Origin: Micromonospora saelicesensis
GTDB lineage: Bacteria > Actinomycetota > Actinomycetes > Mycobacteriales > Micromonosporaceae
Reading direction: 5' to 3'
Length of the DNA stretch: 64,000 nucleotides
Assembly (NCBI RefSeq): GCF_900091575.1
Contig: NZ_FMCR01000011.1
Coordinates: 1 to 64,000, forward strand
Shown here: in pieces, positions 15,444-23,052 of the stretch
Layout of the letters: every line of letters begins with the position of its first letter
How positions within the stretch are numbered: position 1 is the first letter of the stretch
Notes under the pieces: model-generated
Databases searched by the model: none
Seen by the model: the letters and a program-made list of their open reading frames with translations, nothing else
What the model was told of the DNA's origin: nothing
Translations under genes and position numbers: made by a program

Positions 15444-16874
15444 GTGGGCGGGGTACTGCTGCGGGGGTTCGGGTGGCGGCACGCCGGGCGGCGCGCCTGG
15501 GCCGTACGCGGGGTTGATCTGCGGGTTGAGGCTGGGGAGCGGGTTTTGCTTCTCGGGCCCTCCGGGGCCGGTAAGAGCACACTGCTCAGCGCATTGGCCG
15601 GGCTGCTTCCTGAGGACTCCGGCGAGCAGGAGGGCACCGTCGAGATCGACGGGCTCGACCCACGCAAGGGGCGGGAACGGGTCGGCATCGTCTTCCAGGA
15701 CCCGGAGACCCAACTGGTGATGGCGCGCTGCGGCGACGACGTCGCGTTCGGGCTGGAGAACCGGGGCGTGCCGTCCGACGAGATCTGGCCCCGGGTGGAC
15801 GAGGCGCTGCACCGGGTCGGCTTCCCGTACTCGCGGGACCGCCACACCGCGGCGCTCTCCGGCGGCGAGCAGCAACGCCTCGCCCTGGCCGGCGCGCTGG
15901 CCCTGCGCCCCGCCCTGCTGCTGCTCGACGAGCCGACCGCCAACCTCGACCCCGCCGGGGCCGACCTGGTCCGGCGCGCGGTGGCCGGCGCGCTGGACGC
16001 CGACACCACGCTGATCCTGGTCGAGCACCGGGTCGCCGAGGCACTGCCGCTGGTCGACCGGGTGGTCGTCCTGGAACCGGGCGGCGGCGTCCGCGCGGAC
16101 GGCACACCCGAGGCGGTCTTCGCCGCCCACGGCGCCGCCCTGGCCGCCGAGGGGGTCTGGGTGCCCGGTCACCCCATCGCGCCCCGGCCGGCCACCGCCG
16201 GCCCCGGGGAGGTGTTGCTCACCGCCGACCGGCTCGGCCTGCCACCCCGGCTGGGCTCCACCGACCTGGCGGTACGTGCCGGTGAAGCACTCGCCGTACG
16301 CGGACCCAACGGCGCCGGCAAGTCCACCCTGGCGTTGCTGCTCGGCGGTCTGCTCCGGCCGGGCAACGGTCGGGTCACCGCGTCCGCCGAGTTGGCCGGC
16401 GCGGACCACCGCACTCCCCCGCACCGGTGGCGGGCGCCCGCGCTGGCCCGACGGATCGGGTCGGTCTTCCAGGATCCGGAGCACCAGTTCGTGACCAGCA
16501 CGGTCTTCGACGAGCTGGCGCTGGGCCCGCGCCGCACCGGTCAACCCGAGGCGGCCGTCAAGGAGACAGTGGCCGGGCTGCTGGACCGGCTGCGGCTGGC
16601 CCGGCTCGCCGCCGCCAACCCGTACACCCTCTCCGGTGGCGAGGCCCGGCGGCTGAGCGTGGCGACGGCCCTGGCCACCGCGCCACGCCTGCTGATCTGC
16701 GACGAACCCACCTTCGGCCAGGACCGGCGGACCTGGCGGGAGCTGGTCGACCTCTTCGCCGACCTGCGCGACGCCGGGCACGGCGTGGTCACTGTCACCC
16801 ACGACGCGGACTTCGTCGCCGCGCTCGCCGACCGCACCGTCACCCTGCACCGCGCCCCGGACGAGCACCGATGA
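15444..16874 (+). CDS. ykoD: ECF transporter fused double ATPase (YkoD-type)
   Basis: The energy-coupling ATPases A1 and A2 of the thiamine-precursor ECF importer fused in one 476-residue chain. First domain: Walker A GPSGAGKST (about 40-48), signature LSGGEQQRLALAG (about 141), Walker B LLLLDEPTANLDP (about 162). Second domain: Walker A GPNGAGKST (about 287), signature LSGGEARRLSVA (about 395), Walker B LLICDEPTFGQD (about 416). I prefer the GTG at 15444 because GGAGGGGG lies 8-15 bases upstream. GTG 15426 would add six residues. It overlaps the next gene by 4 bases (ATGA). Confidence 0.95.
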   Translation: MGGVLLRGFGWRHAGRRAWAVRGVDLRVEAGERVLLLGPSGAGKSTLLSALAGLLPEDSGEQEGTVEIDGLDPRKGRERVGIVFQDPETQLVMARCGDDVAFGLENRGVPSDEIWPRVDEALHRVGFPYSRDRHTAALSGGEQQRLALAGALALRPALLLLDEPTANLDPAGADLVRRAVAGALDADTTLILVEHRVAEALPLVDRVVVLEPGGGVRADGTPEAVFAAHGAALAAEGVWVPGHPIAPRPATAGPGEVLLTADRLGLPPRLGSTDLAVRAGEALAVRGPNGAGKSTLALLLGGLLRPGNGRVTASAELAGADHRTPPHRWRAPALARRIGSVFQDPEHQFVTSTVFDELALGPRRTGQPEAAVKETVAGLLDRLRLARLAAANPYTLSGGEARRLSVATALATAPRLLICDEPTFGQDRRTWRELVDLFADLRDAGHGVVTVTHDADFVAALADRTVTLHRAPDEHR

Positions 16875-17671
16875 TCAGCATCGAGCCGGTCGCCGCGCCG
16901 GACGCGCCGTTGGCCCGCCGCAACCCGGTGGCGAAGGTCGCCGCCGCACTGGTCTTCTCGTTCACCCTGCTGGCGACCCTGGACCCGGTGGCCCCGGCGA
17001 TCGCCATCGCCCTCGAACTGGCCGTCCTGCCGCTGTTCGGCATCCGCTACCGGGTGCTGGCCCGGCGGGCCTGGCCGCTGCTGCTCAGTGCCGCCGGCAT
17101 CCTGGTCACCCTGGTGCTGTTCGCGGCCGACCGGTCCGGCCGGATCCTGCTGGACGCGGGACCGGTGCTGGTGAGCACCGGCGTCCTGCTCACCGCGCTC
17201 GGCCTGGTGCTGCGGGTGTTCGCGGTGGCCCTGCCCGGTGTGATCGTCTTCGCGACCACCGACCCCACCGACCTGGCCGACGCGTTGATCCAGAACGCGA
17301 AGGCGCCAGCCCGGTTCGCCATCGGGGCGCTGGCCGCGTTCCGGCTGGTGCCGCTGCTCGGTCAGGAGTGGCAGATGATCAGCATGGCTCGACGCGCGCG
17401 GGGCGTCGACGCGGGACGCAACCCGGTGGCGAAGCTGCGGCTCTTCGCCTCCACCGCGTTCGCGCTGCTGGTGGGGGCGATCCGCCGAGGCACCCGACTG
17501 GCGGTGGCGATGGACGCGCGCGGCTTCGACGCCGGCACACCCCGTACCGTCGCCCGCCAGCAGCACTTCACCCGCGCCGACGTCCTCCTCATCGCCGGCG
17601 CGGCCGTCCTCGCCGCCGCCGCCCTGACCACGAGCGTCGTCCTGGGCACCTTCCGCCCCCTGATCAGCTGA
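16871..17671 (+). CDS. ykoC: ECF transporter T component (YkoC-type)
   Basis: The transmembrane coupling subunit linking the ATPases to the S component, 266 residues. There are about five spans: roughly 24-60 (KVAAALVFSFTLLATLD onward), 68-88, 97-135 and a last one near 240. The cytoplasmic coupling helices show the two family motifs: ARRARGVDAG (about 170-180) and AMDARGFDAG (about 213-222), variants of the A-R-G signature contacting the ATPases. The ATG overlaps the ykoD stop. The unit ends in a region with two long hairpins. Confidence 0.95.
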   Translation: MISIEPVAAPDAPLARRNPVAKVAAALVFSFTLLATLDPVAPAIAIALELAVLPLFGIRYRVLARRAWPLLLSAAGILVTLVLFAADRSGRILLDAGPVLVSTGVLLTALGLVLRVFAVALPGVIVFATTDPTDLADALIQNAKAPARFAIGALAAFRLVPLLGQEWQMISMARRARGVDAGRNPVAKLRLFASTAFALLVGAIRRGTRLAVAMDARGFDAGTPRTVARQQHFTRADVLLIAGAAVLAAAALTTSVVLGTFRPLIS

Positions 17672-17751
17672 GTCCGCCCCCGCTGGCCGCCCGCTGCCCG
17701 CCCCCGCTGCTGCCCGCAGCCGCCGCCCGCCGTCCGGGCGCAAGATCCGCA

Positions 17752-17809
17752 CAACATCATGGATGTAGTGGCCTCGTTGGCGCCTGAGGCCACTACATCC
17801 CTGATGTTG
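17752..17809. terminator. 24-bp-stem hairpin with the GGATGTAGTGGCCTC core, between convergent genes
   Basis: CAACATCA (17752-17759) and GGATGTAGTGGCCTC (17761-17775) pair with GAGGCCACTACATCC (17786-17800) and TGATGTTG (17802-17809), with one mismatch at 17760/17801. It lies 80 bases after ykoC and before the opposite-strand gene at 17947, so it can stop transcription both ways. The core recurs at 20708-20747. Confidence 0.85.
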
Positions 17810-17843
17810 CTGTCACCACCCCGCGCCCACGCGCCGCCCCCGC

Positions 17844-17913
17844 CGATCTTGCGGTTTCTGTCGTTGATTCATCCCGTTATGCCGGTGATGCGATGACAGA
17901 AAGTGCAAGATCG
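17844..17913. repeat. Second hairpin next to the first, with GATCTTGC arms
   Basis: CGATCTTGC (17844-17852) and TTTCTGTC (17855-17862) pair with GACAGAAA (17895-17902) and GCAAGATCG (17905-17913) around a 32-base loop, with two mismatches between the blocks. It ends 33 bases beyond the stop codon (17947) of the minus-strand gene, so it may terminate that gene. Confidence 0.75.
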
Positions 17914-17946
17914 CCGCGCCGAGTGGGGTGGGGTGGGATGGCTCGG

Positions 17947-18444
17947 TCAGCTGCGGCGGAAGGCGTAGCGGCGGGCCTGGCCGGCTTGCTGGCCGCGGCC
18001 GCCGCCGGAGCGGTTGCCGCCACCCTGCGGCGGGCCTGCCGTCGGTGCCTTCGGCCGACTGGTCGGCTTCGGCAGATCTCGCATCGTCGGCGCATCGACG
18101 ACCGCCGGCACGTCGACGACCGACGGAACATCGACCGCTGTCGGCACGTCGACCGGCGGCGCCACCTCGTCCAGGACGGCCGCCGGCAGCGCCGGCTCGG
18201 CGAGCACCGCCAGCAGCGCCGTTTCGGCCAGTGCCGTCGGAAGCGCCGGCTCGGCGAGCACCGCCAGCAGCGCCGGCTCGGCCAGCGTTCCCGGTTCCAC
18301 AAGCACCGCCGGCAACGCCGGCTCGACCGCGAGGTCGAGAGCGGGGAGGGTGGTTGGGAGCGGGCCGTGGCCGGCCGCCGGGTCGACGCCGAGCGGCGTC
18401 GCTCTCGGGGTACGGGTCTTCTTCGGGTTACGCCTGGCAGGCAT
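17947..18444 (-). CDS. Ala/Pro/Glu-rich repetitive protein, function unknown
   Basis: A 165-residue product with a basic start (MPARRNPKKTRTPRATPLG), a central repeat zone (about 28-90) of degenerate LAEPALPAVLAEPALP units of 11-12 residues, Val/Asp-Pro motifs (DVPTAVDVPSVVDVPAVVD, about 99-117) and a basic Gly/Arg/Gln-rich tail. The ATG at 18444 has a textbook GAAGGAGG site 6 bases upstream. A longer frame exists upstream but lacks such a site. There is no signal peptide or membrane segment. The repeat zone may form a hydrophobic, Pro-kinked rod, and the basic ends may bind nucleic acid. No family recognised. Confidence 0.65.
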   Translation of the reverse strand: MPARRNPKKTRTPRATPLGVDPAAGHGPLPTTLPALDLAVEPALPAVLVEPGTLAEPALLAVLAEPALPTALAETALLAVLAEPALPAAVLDEVAPPVDVPTAVDVPSVVDVPAVVDAPTMRDLPKPTSRPKAPTAGPPQGGGNRSGGGRGQQAGQARRYAFRRS

Positions 18445-18735
18445 CCGGGCCTCCTTCAATGCCGACCGGCACGGCCGGTCCCGCGCTGCGGCGGTCGGTC
18501 GGATCGGCTGGTGACCGCCGTCGCGCGACGGTCGAGTGGGGAAGGGACTGCTCACCGGGGGTCGGGCAGGGCCAGCGCCGCTGAACGGCGGGGAGGGAAT
18601 GCGGGACGCCCGGGAGCGCACGGACCGCGACGCGGGACGGCGGGCCGGCTCGGAAGTGGGGCGTCAGTTACGCATGTCCGTACCGTAGCCACCGCCTGAC
18701 CGACGCGCATCCGTTTTTACTGGCACGATCGGCAC

Positions 18736-19032
18736 ATGCTGATCGCGTTCTCGATCACCCCGCTCGGCGGTGACGACTCCGTGGGTGACCTGGTCGCCGA
18801 GGCGGTGCGGGTGGTCCGTGCGTCCGGGCTGCCCAACCGGACCGATGCCATGTTCACCACCATCGAGGGCGAGTGGGACGAGGTGATGGCGGTGGTGAAG
18901 CGGGCGGTCGACGTGGTCGCCGCGCAGGCGCCCCGGGTGAGTGTGGTGCTCAAGGCCGACGTCCGGCCCGGGGTCACCGACGCGCTGACCGGGAAGATCG
19001 CCCGTATCGAGGCTCGTCTCGCCGAAGGCTGA
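18736..19032 (+). CDS. Thiamine-binding protein, MTH1187/YkoF-like
   Basis: A 98-residue protein of the MTH1187 (DUF77) family, which folds like half of YkoF and binds thiamine or HMP. The family pattern is MLIAFSITPLGGDDSVGDLVAEAVRVVRASGLPNRTDAMFTTIEGEWDEVMAVVKRAVDVV, then SVVLKADVRPGVTDALTGKI. In Bacillus, ykoF lies in the ykoFEDC cluster. Here it lies 1.06 kb past ykoC, separated by the repetitive gene and hairpins, and it has no riboswitch of its own that I can see. A cytoplasmic role in thiamine handling is inferred from family and neighbourhood. Confidence 0.9.
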   Translation: MLIAFSITPLGGDDSVGDLVAEAVRVVRASGLPNRTDAMFTTIEGEWDEVMAVVKRAVDVVAAQAPRVSVVLKADVRPGVTDALTGKIARIEARLAEG

Positions 19033-19221
19033 CGCGCGCGGCGCGGGATGACGACAACTTTCCCTGCGCGGGGCATACCGACCACTGAAAGGAGCCCGCA
19101 CCGTCATCGGCAACGTCCACATTACGTGCAGTAACGGGACGTCCATCACTGGTCCGTATCGGCTCACATCACGGTAAGTTTCCAAACGCTGATAGTGGTG
19201 TGACGAGAGGTGGCGGCACGG

Positions 19222-20664
19222 ATGGCTGATCAGGCGAGGGCACAAATCGGTGTGACCGGGCTGGCGGTGATGGGCCGCAACGTGGCCCGCAACCTGGCCC
19301 GCAACGGCTTCACGGTGGCAGTGCACAACCGCTCACCGGAGCGCACCCGCAGCCTGGTCGCCGAGCACGGCGACGAGGGCACGTTCCTGCCGGGCGAGAC
19401 GATGGCCGATTTCGTGGCGTCACTGGAACGACCCCGCGCGGTCATCGTCATGGTGAAGGCCGGCGCGCCCACCGACGCGGTGATCGACGAGTTGGTGCCG
19501 CTGCTCGACGAGGGCGACATCATCGTCGACTGTGGCAACGCCCACTTCGCCGACACCCGTCGCCGTGAGGAGGCGCTGCGGGCGCAGGGGCTGCACTTCA
19601 GCGGCACCGGCGTCTCCGGCGGCGAGGAGGGCGCGCTGCGCGGGCCGAGCATCATGCCGGGCGGCTCCGCCGAGTCGTACGCGAAGCTCGGGCCGATGTT
19701 CGAGAAGATCGCCGCCCAGGTGGACGGCGTGCCGTGCTGCACGCACGTCGGGCCGGACGGCGCCGGGCACTTCGTCAAGATGGTGCACAACGGCATCGAG
19801 TACGCCGACATGCAGCTCATCGCCGAGGCGTACGACCTGCTCCGGGCCGGCCTGGACGCGACGCCGGCCGAGATCGCGGAGATCTTCCGGGAGTGGAACA
19901 ACGGCGAGTTGGAGTCGTTCCTCATCGAGATCACCGCCGACGTGCTCGCGCACACCGACGCGGCGACCGGCCGGTCGTTCGTGGACATCGTGCAGGACCG
20001 GGCCGAGCAGAAGGGCACCGGTCGGTGGACAGTGCAGAGCGCCTTGGACCTGGGCATCCCGATCACCGGGATCGCCGAGGCGACCTTCGCCCGCTCGCTC
20101 TCCGGGCACGTCGACCAGCGCGAGGCGGCCCGCCGGGCATTCCCCGACGCGGGTGAGAAGTGGCAGGTCAGCGACCGGGACACCTTCGTCGAGGACGTCC
20201 GCCGGGCGCTGCTCGCTTCCAAGATCGTCGCGTACGCGCAGGGCTTCGACCACATCCGCGCGGGCAGCCAGGAATACAACTGGGACATCGACCTGGGCGG
20301 CACCGCGACGATCTGGCGGGGCGGCTGCATCATCCGGGCCCGCTTCCTGAACCGGATCCGTGAGGCGTACGACGAGCAGCCCGACCTGCCGACGCTGCTG
20401 GTGGCGCCGTACTTCGCCGAGGCGGTCAGCGCTGGTGTGCCGAGCTGGCGGCGGGTGGTGGCCGACGCGACCCGGGCGGGTGTGCCGACGCCGGCGTTCT
20501 CGTCGTCGCTGGCGTACTTCGACGCGTTGCGCGCGGAGCGGCTGCCCGCCGCGCTGATCCAGGGTCTGCGGGACAACTTCGGCGCGCACACCTACCAGCG
20601 GGTGGACCGCGAGGGTTCGTTCCACACCACCTGGGCCGGCGACCGCACCGAGTCGCCGGCGTAG
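19222..20664 (+). CDS. gnd: 6-phosphogluconate dehydrogenase, decarboxylating
   Basis: Converts 6-phosphogluconate to ribulose 5-phosphate with CO2 release, giving NADPH or NADH (oxidative pentose phosphate pathway). In 480 residues: the dinucleotide fold GVTGLAVMGRNVARNLARNG (about 9-28), HNRSPERT, FSGTGVSGGEEGALRGPSIMPGG (about 127-149), and the catalytic Lys in FVKMVHNGIEYADMQLIAEAYDLL (about 182-205). Substrate residues sit in the C-terminal half (GGCIIRARFLNRI, about 370). The ATG at 19222 follows GAGAGG. The in-frame GTG at 19210 is possible. The length is that of the long bacterial form. Confidence 0.96.
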   Translation: MADQARAQIGVTGLAVMGRNVARNLARNGFTVAVHNRSPERTRSLVAEHGDEGTFLPGETMADFVASLERPRAVIVMVKAGAPTDAVIDELVPLLDEGDIIVDCGNAHFADTRRREEALRAQGLHFSGTGVSGGEEGALRGPSIMPGGSAESYAKLGPMFEKIAAQVDGVPCCTHVGPDGAGHFVKMVHNGIEYADMQLIAEAYDLLRAGLDATPAEIAEIFREWNNGELESFLIEITADVLAHTDAATGRSFVDIVQDRAEQKGTGRWTVQSALDLGIPITGIAEATFARSLSGHVDQREAARRAFPDAGEKWQVSDRDTFVEDVRRALLASKIVAYAQGFDHIRAGSQEYNWDIDLGGTATIWRGGCIIRARFLNRIREAYDEQPDLPTLLVAPYFAEAVSAGVPSWRRVVADATRAGVPTPAFSSSLAYFDALRAERLPAALIQGLRDNFGAHTYQRVDREGSFHTTWAGDRTESPA

Positions 20665-20707
20665 CCGGGGTGGTGCCCTGCGCGCCACCGTGATCGTGCT
20701 CGATCCC

Positions 20708-20747
20708 TGATGTAGTGGTCTCCCCGGGTGGGGAGGCCACTACATCC
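20708..20747. terminator. Hairpin between convergent gnd and pirin genes (GATGTAGTGG core)
   Basis: TGATGTAGTGGTCTCCCC (20708-20725) pairs with GGGGAGGCCACTACATCC (20730-20747) with one G-T pair and an end mismatch. It shares GATGTAGTGG and GGCCACTACATCC with the hairpin at 17752-17809. It lies midway between stop codons at 20664 and 20790 and suits a bidirectional terminator. Confidence 0.85.
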
Positions 20748-20789
20748 ATGTTCGGGCGAGATCATGGGGGTGGGCCGCGCGGATGACGG

Positions 20790-21551
20790 TCAGGCGACCG
20801 TGGCGTGCATCTCCCAGACCAGGATCTCGGCCGGTTCGTCGGCGGTCACCCGCCGGCCACCGGTCATGGTGAGCCGGGCGGCGTCCCCACTGCCGAGCGG
20901 ACCGCTGCCCTCCAGGGTCACCGTGCCGTTGGGCACGTAGAGGTGCACGTAGGGCGCGTCCGGGATGGTGACCTCGTCGCCGGGGGCGAGACGGGCGGCG
21001 TGCAGGGTCACGTACCGGTTGCGGATCCGGATCGCGGACGCGCCGTCGTAGCGGTCCATCCCCGAGGCGATCGGCACCAGGCCCCCGCGGAGCAGCTCGT
21101 CCTCGATCTCCAGTTGCTCGTAGCCGGGGTCGACGCCCTGCTCGTCGGGGAGCACCCACATCTGCACGAAGTGCACCGGGTCGGTGTGCGGCTCCTGGTT
21201 GTTGAGCCGCCAGGCGTCGTTCTTCTCCGAGTGCAGGATGCCGGTGCCGGCGCTCATCCGCTGGGCCAGACCCGGGTAGATCACCCCGGAGTGCCCGGTG
21301 GAGTCCTGGTGCACCAGGGAACCGCGCAGCACCCAGGTCACGATCTCCATGTCCTGGTGCGGGTGGGTCTCGAAGCCGGCCCCCGGTCGGACCACGTCGT
21401 CGTTGTTGACCAGCAGCAGGCCGTGGTGGGTGTTGGCCGGGTCGTAGTGCCGGGAGAACGAGAAGGAGTGCTTGGAGTCCAGCCAGGAGATCCGGGTGGC
21501 GAAGCGATCATCGGCACGACGGATGTCGACAGCGGGCGCGGGCGCGGTCAC
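20790..21551 (-). CDS. Pirin family bicupin protein
   Basis: A 253-residue pirin/YhhW-like cupin. The start DDRFATRISWLDSKHSFSFSRHYDP and the metal-binding motif GFETHPHQDMEIVTWVLRGSLVHQDS (about 59-84: His-x-His, the E, then His) are intact. SAGTGILHSEKN (about 101-112) carries the last ligand region. Family members bind Fe, and some have quercetin 2,3-dioxygenase activity. Their physiological role is usually unclear. The GTG at 21551 overlaps the stop of the upstream 75-residue gene (GTGA), so the two are translated together. Confidence 0.93.
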   Translation of the reverse strand: MTAPAPAVDIRRADDRFATRISWLDSKHSFSFSRHYDPANTHHGLLLVNNDDVVRPGAGFETHPHQDMEIVTWVLRGSLVHQDSTGHSGVIYPGLAQRMSAGTGILHSEKNDAWRLNNQEPHTDPVHFVQMWVLPDEQGVDPGYEQLEIEDELLRGGLVPIASGMDRYDGASAIRIRNRYVTLHAARLAPGDEVTIPDAPYVHLYVPNGTVTLEGSGPLGSGDAARLTMTGGRRVTADEPAEILVWEMHATVA

Positions 21552-21775
21552 CAGGCACGCTGCCCGGCGTCGGGGGTCGACGGCGCCCAGGTCAGGGCCG
21601 GCTCGCCGGTGGCTAGTTCGGCGATCTCACCGGTGCGCAGCTGCGGTGTGTGGCCGAACTCGGCGCAGTGCTGCTCGGCGATTTCGGCACAGATCTCGGC
21701 CACCTGCTCGCAGATCGGGTCGCCCAGGTCGGCGGCGTTCAACGCCATGATCATCTTGAAGCGGAGATCACGCAT
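21548..21775 (-). CDS. Small acidic protein, 75 residues, function unknown
   Basis: The product starts MRDLRFKMIMALNAADLGDP, with a helical region ICEQVAEICAEIAEQHCAEFG (three Cys at about 22, 29 and 37) and a tail that looks disordered. An ATG at 21773-21775 has a GGGGGG-type site just upstream. The stop overlaps the pirin start, so it is likely part of the same transcript. The spaced Cys pattern could bind metal or form a redox site, but no known motif is matched. Confidence 0.7.
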   Translation of the reverse strand: MRDLRFKMIMALNAADLGDPICEQVAEICAEIAEQHCAEFGHTPQLRTGEIAELATGEPALTWAPSTPDAGQRAW

Positions 21776-21929
21776 CTGCCCCCCAACCGCCGTCGTCCCA
21801 CCACCTTCGGACCCTACCCGCCGCCCTTGCGCAGGACCCCGAAACGAGCACACCACCCCCGCTCGGTGCCAAGCCTGATGGTCGCCGTGGTGCTGGCCCA
21901 GGCCCCTCGGCACCGAGGGAATGCGACAA

Positions 21930-21958
21930 CGCCGCCCGCACGGGGGGTGCGGGCGGCG
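21930..21958 (-). terminator. Terminator after the 61-residue gene
   Basis: CGCCGCCCGCA (21930-21940) and TGCGGGCGGCG (21948-21958) form a perfect 11-bp stem with a 7-base loop, starting 20 bases past the stop at 21979. Between it and the 75-residue gene (21776-21929) I see a further CTCGGTGCC/GGCACCGAG repeat (21862-21870, 21909-21917) and no gene. Confidence 0.75.
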
Positions 21959-21978
21959 CTGGGACAGCTGGGGATCGG

Positions 21979-22164
21979 TCAGAAGAAGCGGCGGCGCTTG
22001 GCCTTCTGCGGACGGATCAGGTCCGCACCCTTGGTCAGCAACCGGGTCGCCCCGGAGGGACCACGCCGGGCCTCCAGGGTGTGGCTGAGCCGGCGGGCGC
22101 CGGCCGCGGCCAGCGGCACCGCGATCGCCATCACCGCCCACTGGGCAATGCGCTTCTGGATCAT
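21979..22164 (-). CDS. Small membrane-associated basic protein, 61 residues
   Basis: A 61-residue frame with an excellent ribosome binding site (GGAGGTGA, 6 bases before the ATG at 22164). The N-terminal half (MIQKRIAQWAVMAIAVPLAAAGARRLSHTLEARRG) has one hydrophobic segment at about 7-22. The C-terminal half is strongly basic (RPQKAKRRRFF). A single-pass or peripheral inner-membrane protein is likely. A terminator follows. I do not recognise a named family, but short proteins of this shape are common beside uppS/recO in related actinobacteria (recollection, not tested). Confidence 0.75.
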   Translation of the reverse strand: MIQKRIAQWAVMAIAVPLAAAGARRLSHTLEARRGPSGATRLLTKGADLIRPQKAKRRRFF

Positions 22165-22235
22165 GTGGGTTCACCTCCGTCAGTGGCTTCTGACGTCTCT
22201 GATACCCAGAGTGACGTGCGGGTAAGCGCGTCGGC

Positions 22236-23048
22236 TCAGATAACCGGGGCGACCGGGTTGGGCAGCGCGCCGCCGAAGCGTCGGTCCCGCTGGGCGTACA
22301 ACTCGCACGCGTACCAGAGGTGGCGGCGGTCGAAGTCGGGCCAGAGCGTGTCCAGGAAGACCAACTCGGCGTACGCGGTCTGCCAGAGCAGGAAGTTGGA
22401 GATCCGCTCCTCCCCGGAAGGGCGCAGGAACAGGTCCACCTCCGGGATCTCCGGGTGGTAGAGGTACTTCGCCACGGTCTTCTCGGTGACCTTCGCCGGA
22501 TCCAGCCGGCCGGCCGCCACGTCCCGCGCGATCGCGGCGGCGGCGTCACCGATCTCGGCCTGCCCGCCATAGTTGACGCAGAACTGCAGGGTCAGCGTCG
22601 AGTTGTCGCGGGACATCTCCTCGGCGGTCTGCAACTCGGAGATGACGCTCTTCCACAGCCGACCGGGCCGGCCCGACCACACCACCCGTACGCCCAGGTC
22701 GACCAGCTGGTCCCGGCGGCGGCGGATCACGTCCCGGTTGAACCCCATCAGGAACCGGACCTCGTCGGGCGAGCGCCGCCAGTTCTCGGTGGAGAACGCG
22801 TACGCCGACAGGTACGGGATGCCCATCTCGATGGCGCCCTCGATGGTGTCGAAGAGGCTGTGCTCCCCCGCCTCGTGCCCCTTGGTACGGGGCAGCCCGC
22901 GGTCCTTGGCCCAGCGGCCGTTGCCGTCCATCACCACCGCCACGTGCTTCGGCACCGCCTCGGTGGGCAGCGCCGGAGGGCGGGCCCCGGACGGGTGTGG
23001 CACCGGCGGCGTCGGCTCACGCCGGCCCGCCTTCTTCGATCGGATCAC
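22236..23048 (-). CDS. uppS: Isoprenyl transferase (cis-prenyl diphosphate synthase)
   Basis: Condenses isopentenyl diphosphate onto an allylic primer to make long cis-polyprenyl diphosphate, the lipid carrier precursor for cell wall synthesis. In 270 residues: HVAVVMDGNGRWAKDRGLPRTKGHEAG (about 35-61, catalytic Asp and the Arg/Gly-rich diphosphate site), YAFSTENWRRSPDEVRFLM (about 82-100), NYGGQAEI (about 163), and DLFLRPSGEERISNFLLWQTAYAELVF (about 210-236, the RxSGExRxSNFLxWQ motif). The GTG at 23048 is 5 bases past the recO stop, with a GGGAG site inside recO. Confidence 0.95.
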   Translation of the reverse strand: MIRSKKAGRREPTPPVPHPSGARPPALPTEAVPKHVAVVMDGNGRWAKDRGLPRTKGHEAGEHSLFDTIEGAIEMGIPYLSAYAFSTENWRRSPDEVRFLMGFNRDVIRRRRDQLVDLGVRVVWSGRPGRLWKSVISELQTAEEMSRDNSTLTLQFCVNYGGQAEIGDAAAAIARDVAAGRLDPAKVTEKTVAKYLYHPEIPEVDLFLRPSGEERISNFLLWQTAYAELVFLDTLWPDFDRRHLWYACELYAQRDRRFGGALPNPVAPVI

Positions 23049-23052
23049 TCGG

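Noticed and set aside
18014..18514. A plus-strand frame of Gly/Ser/Ala-rich repeats opposite the repetitive gene at 17947.
   Set aside because: The minus-strand frame has a perfect GGAGG ribosome site. The plus frame is a mirror of its repeats.
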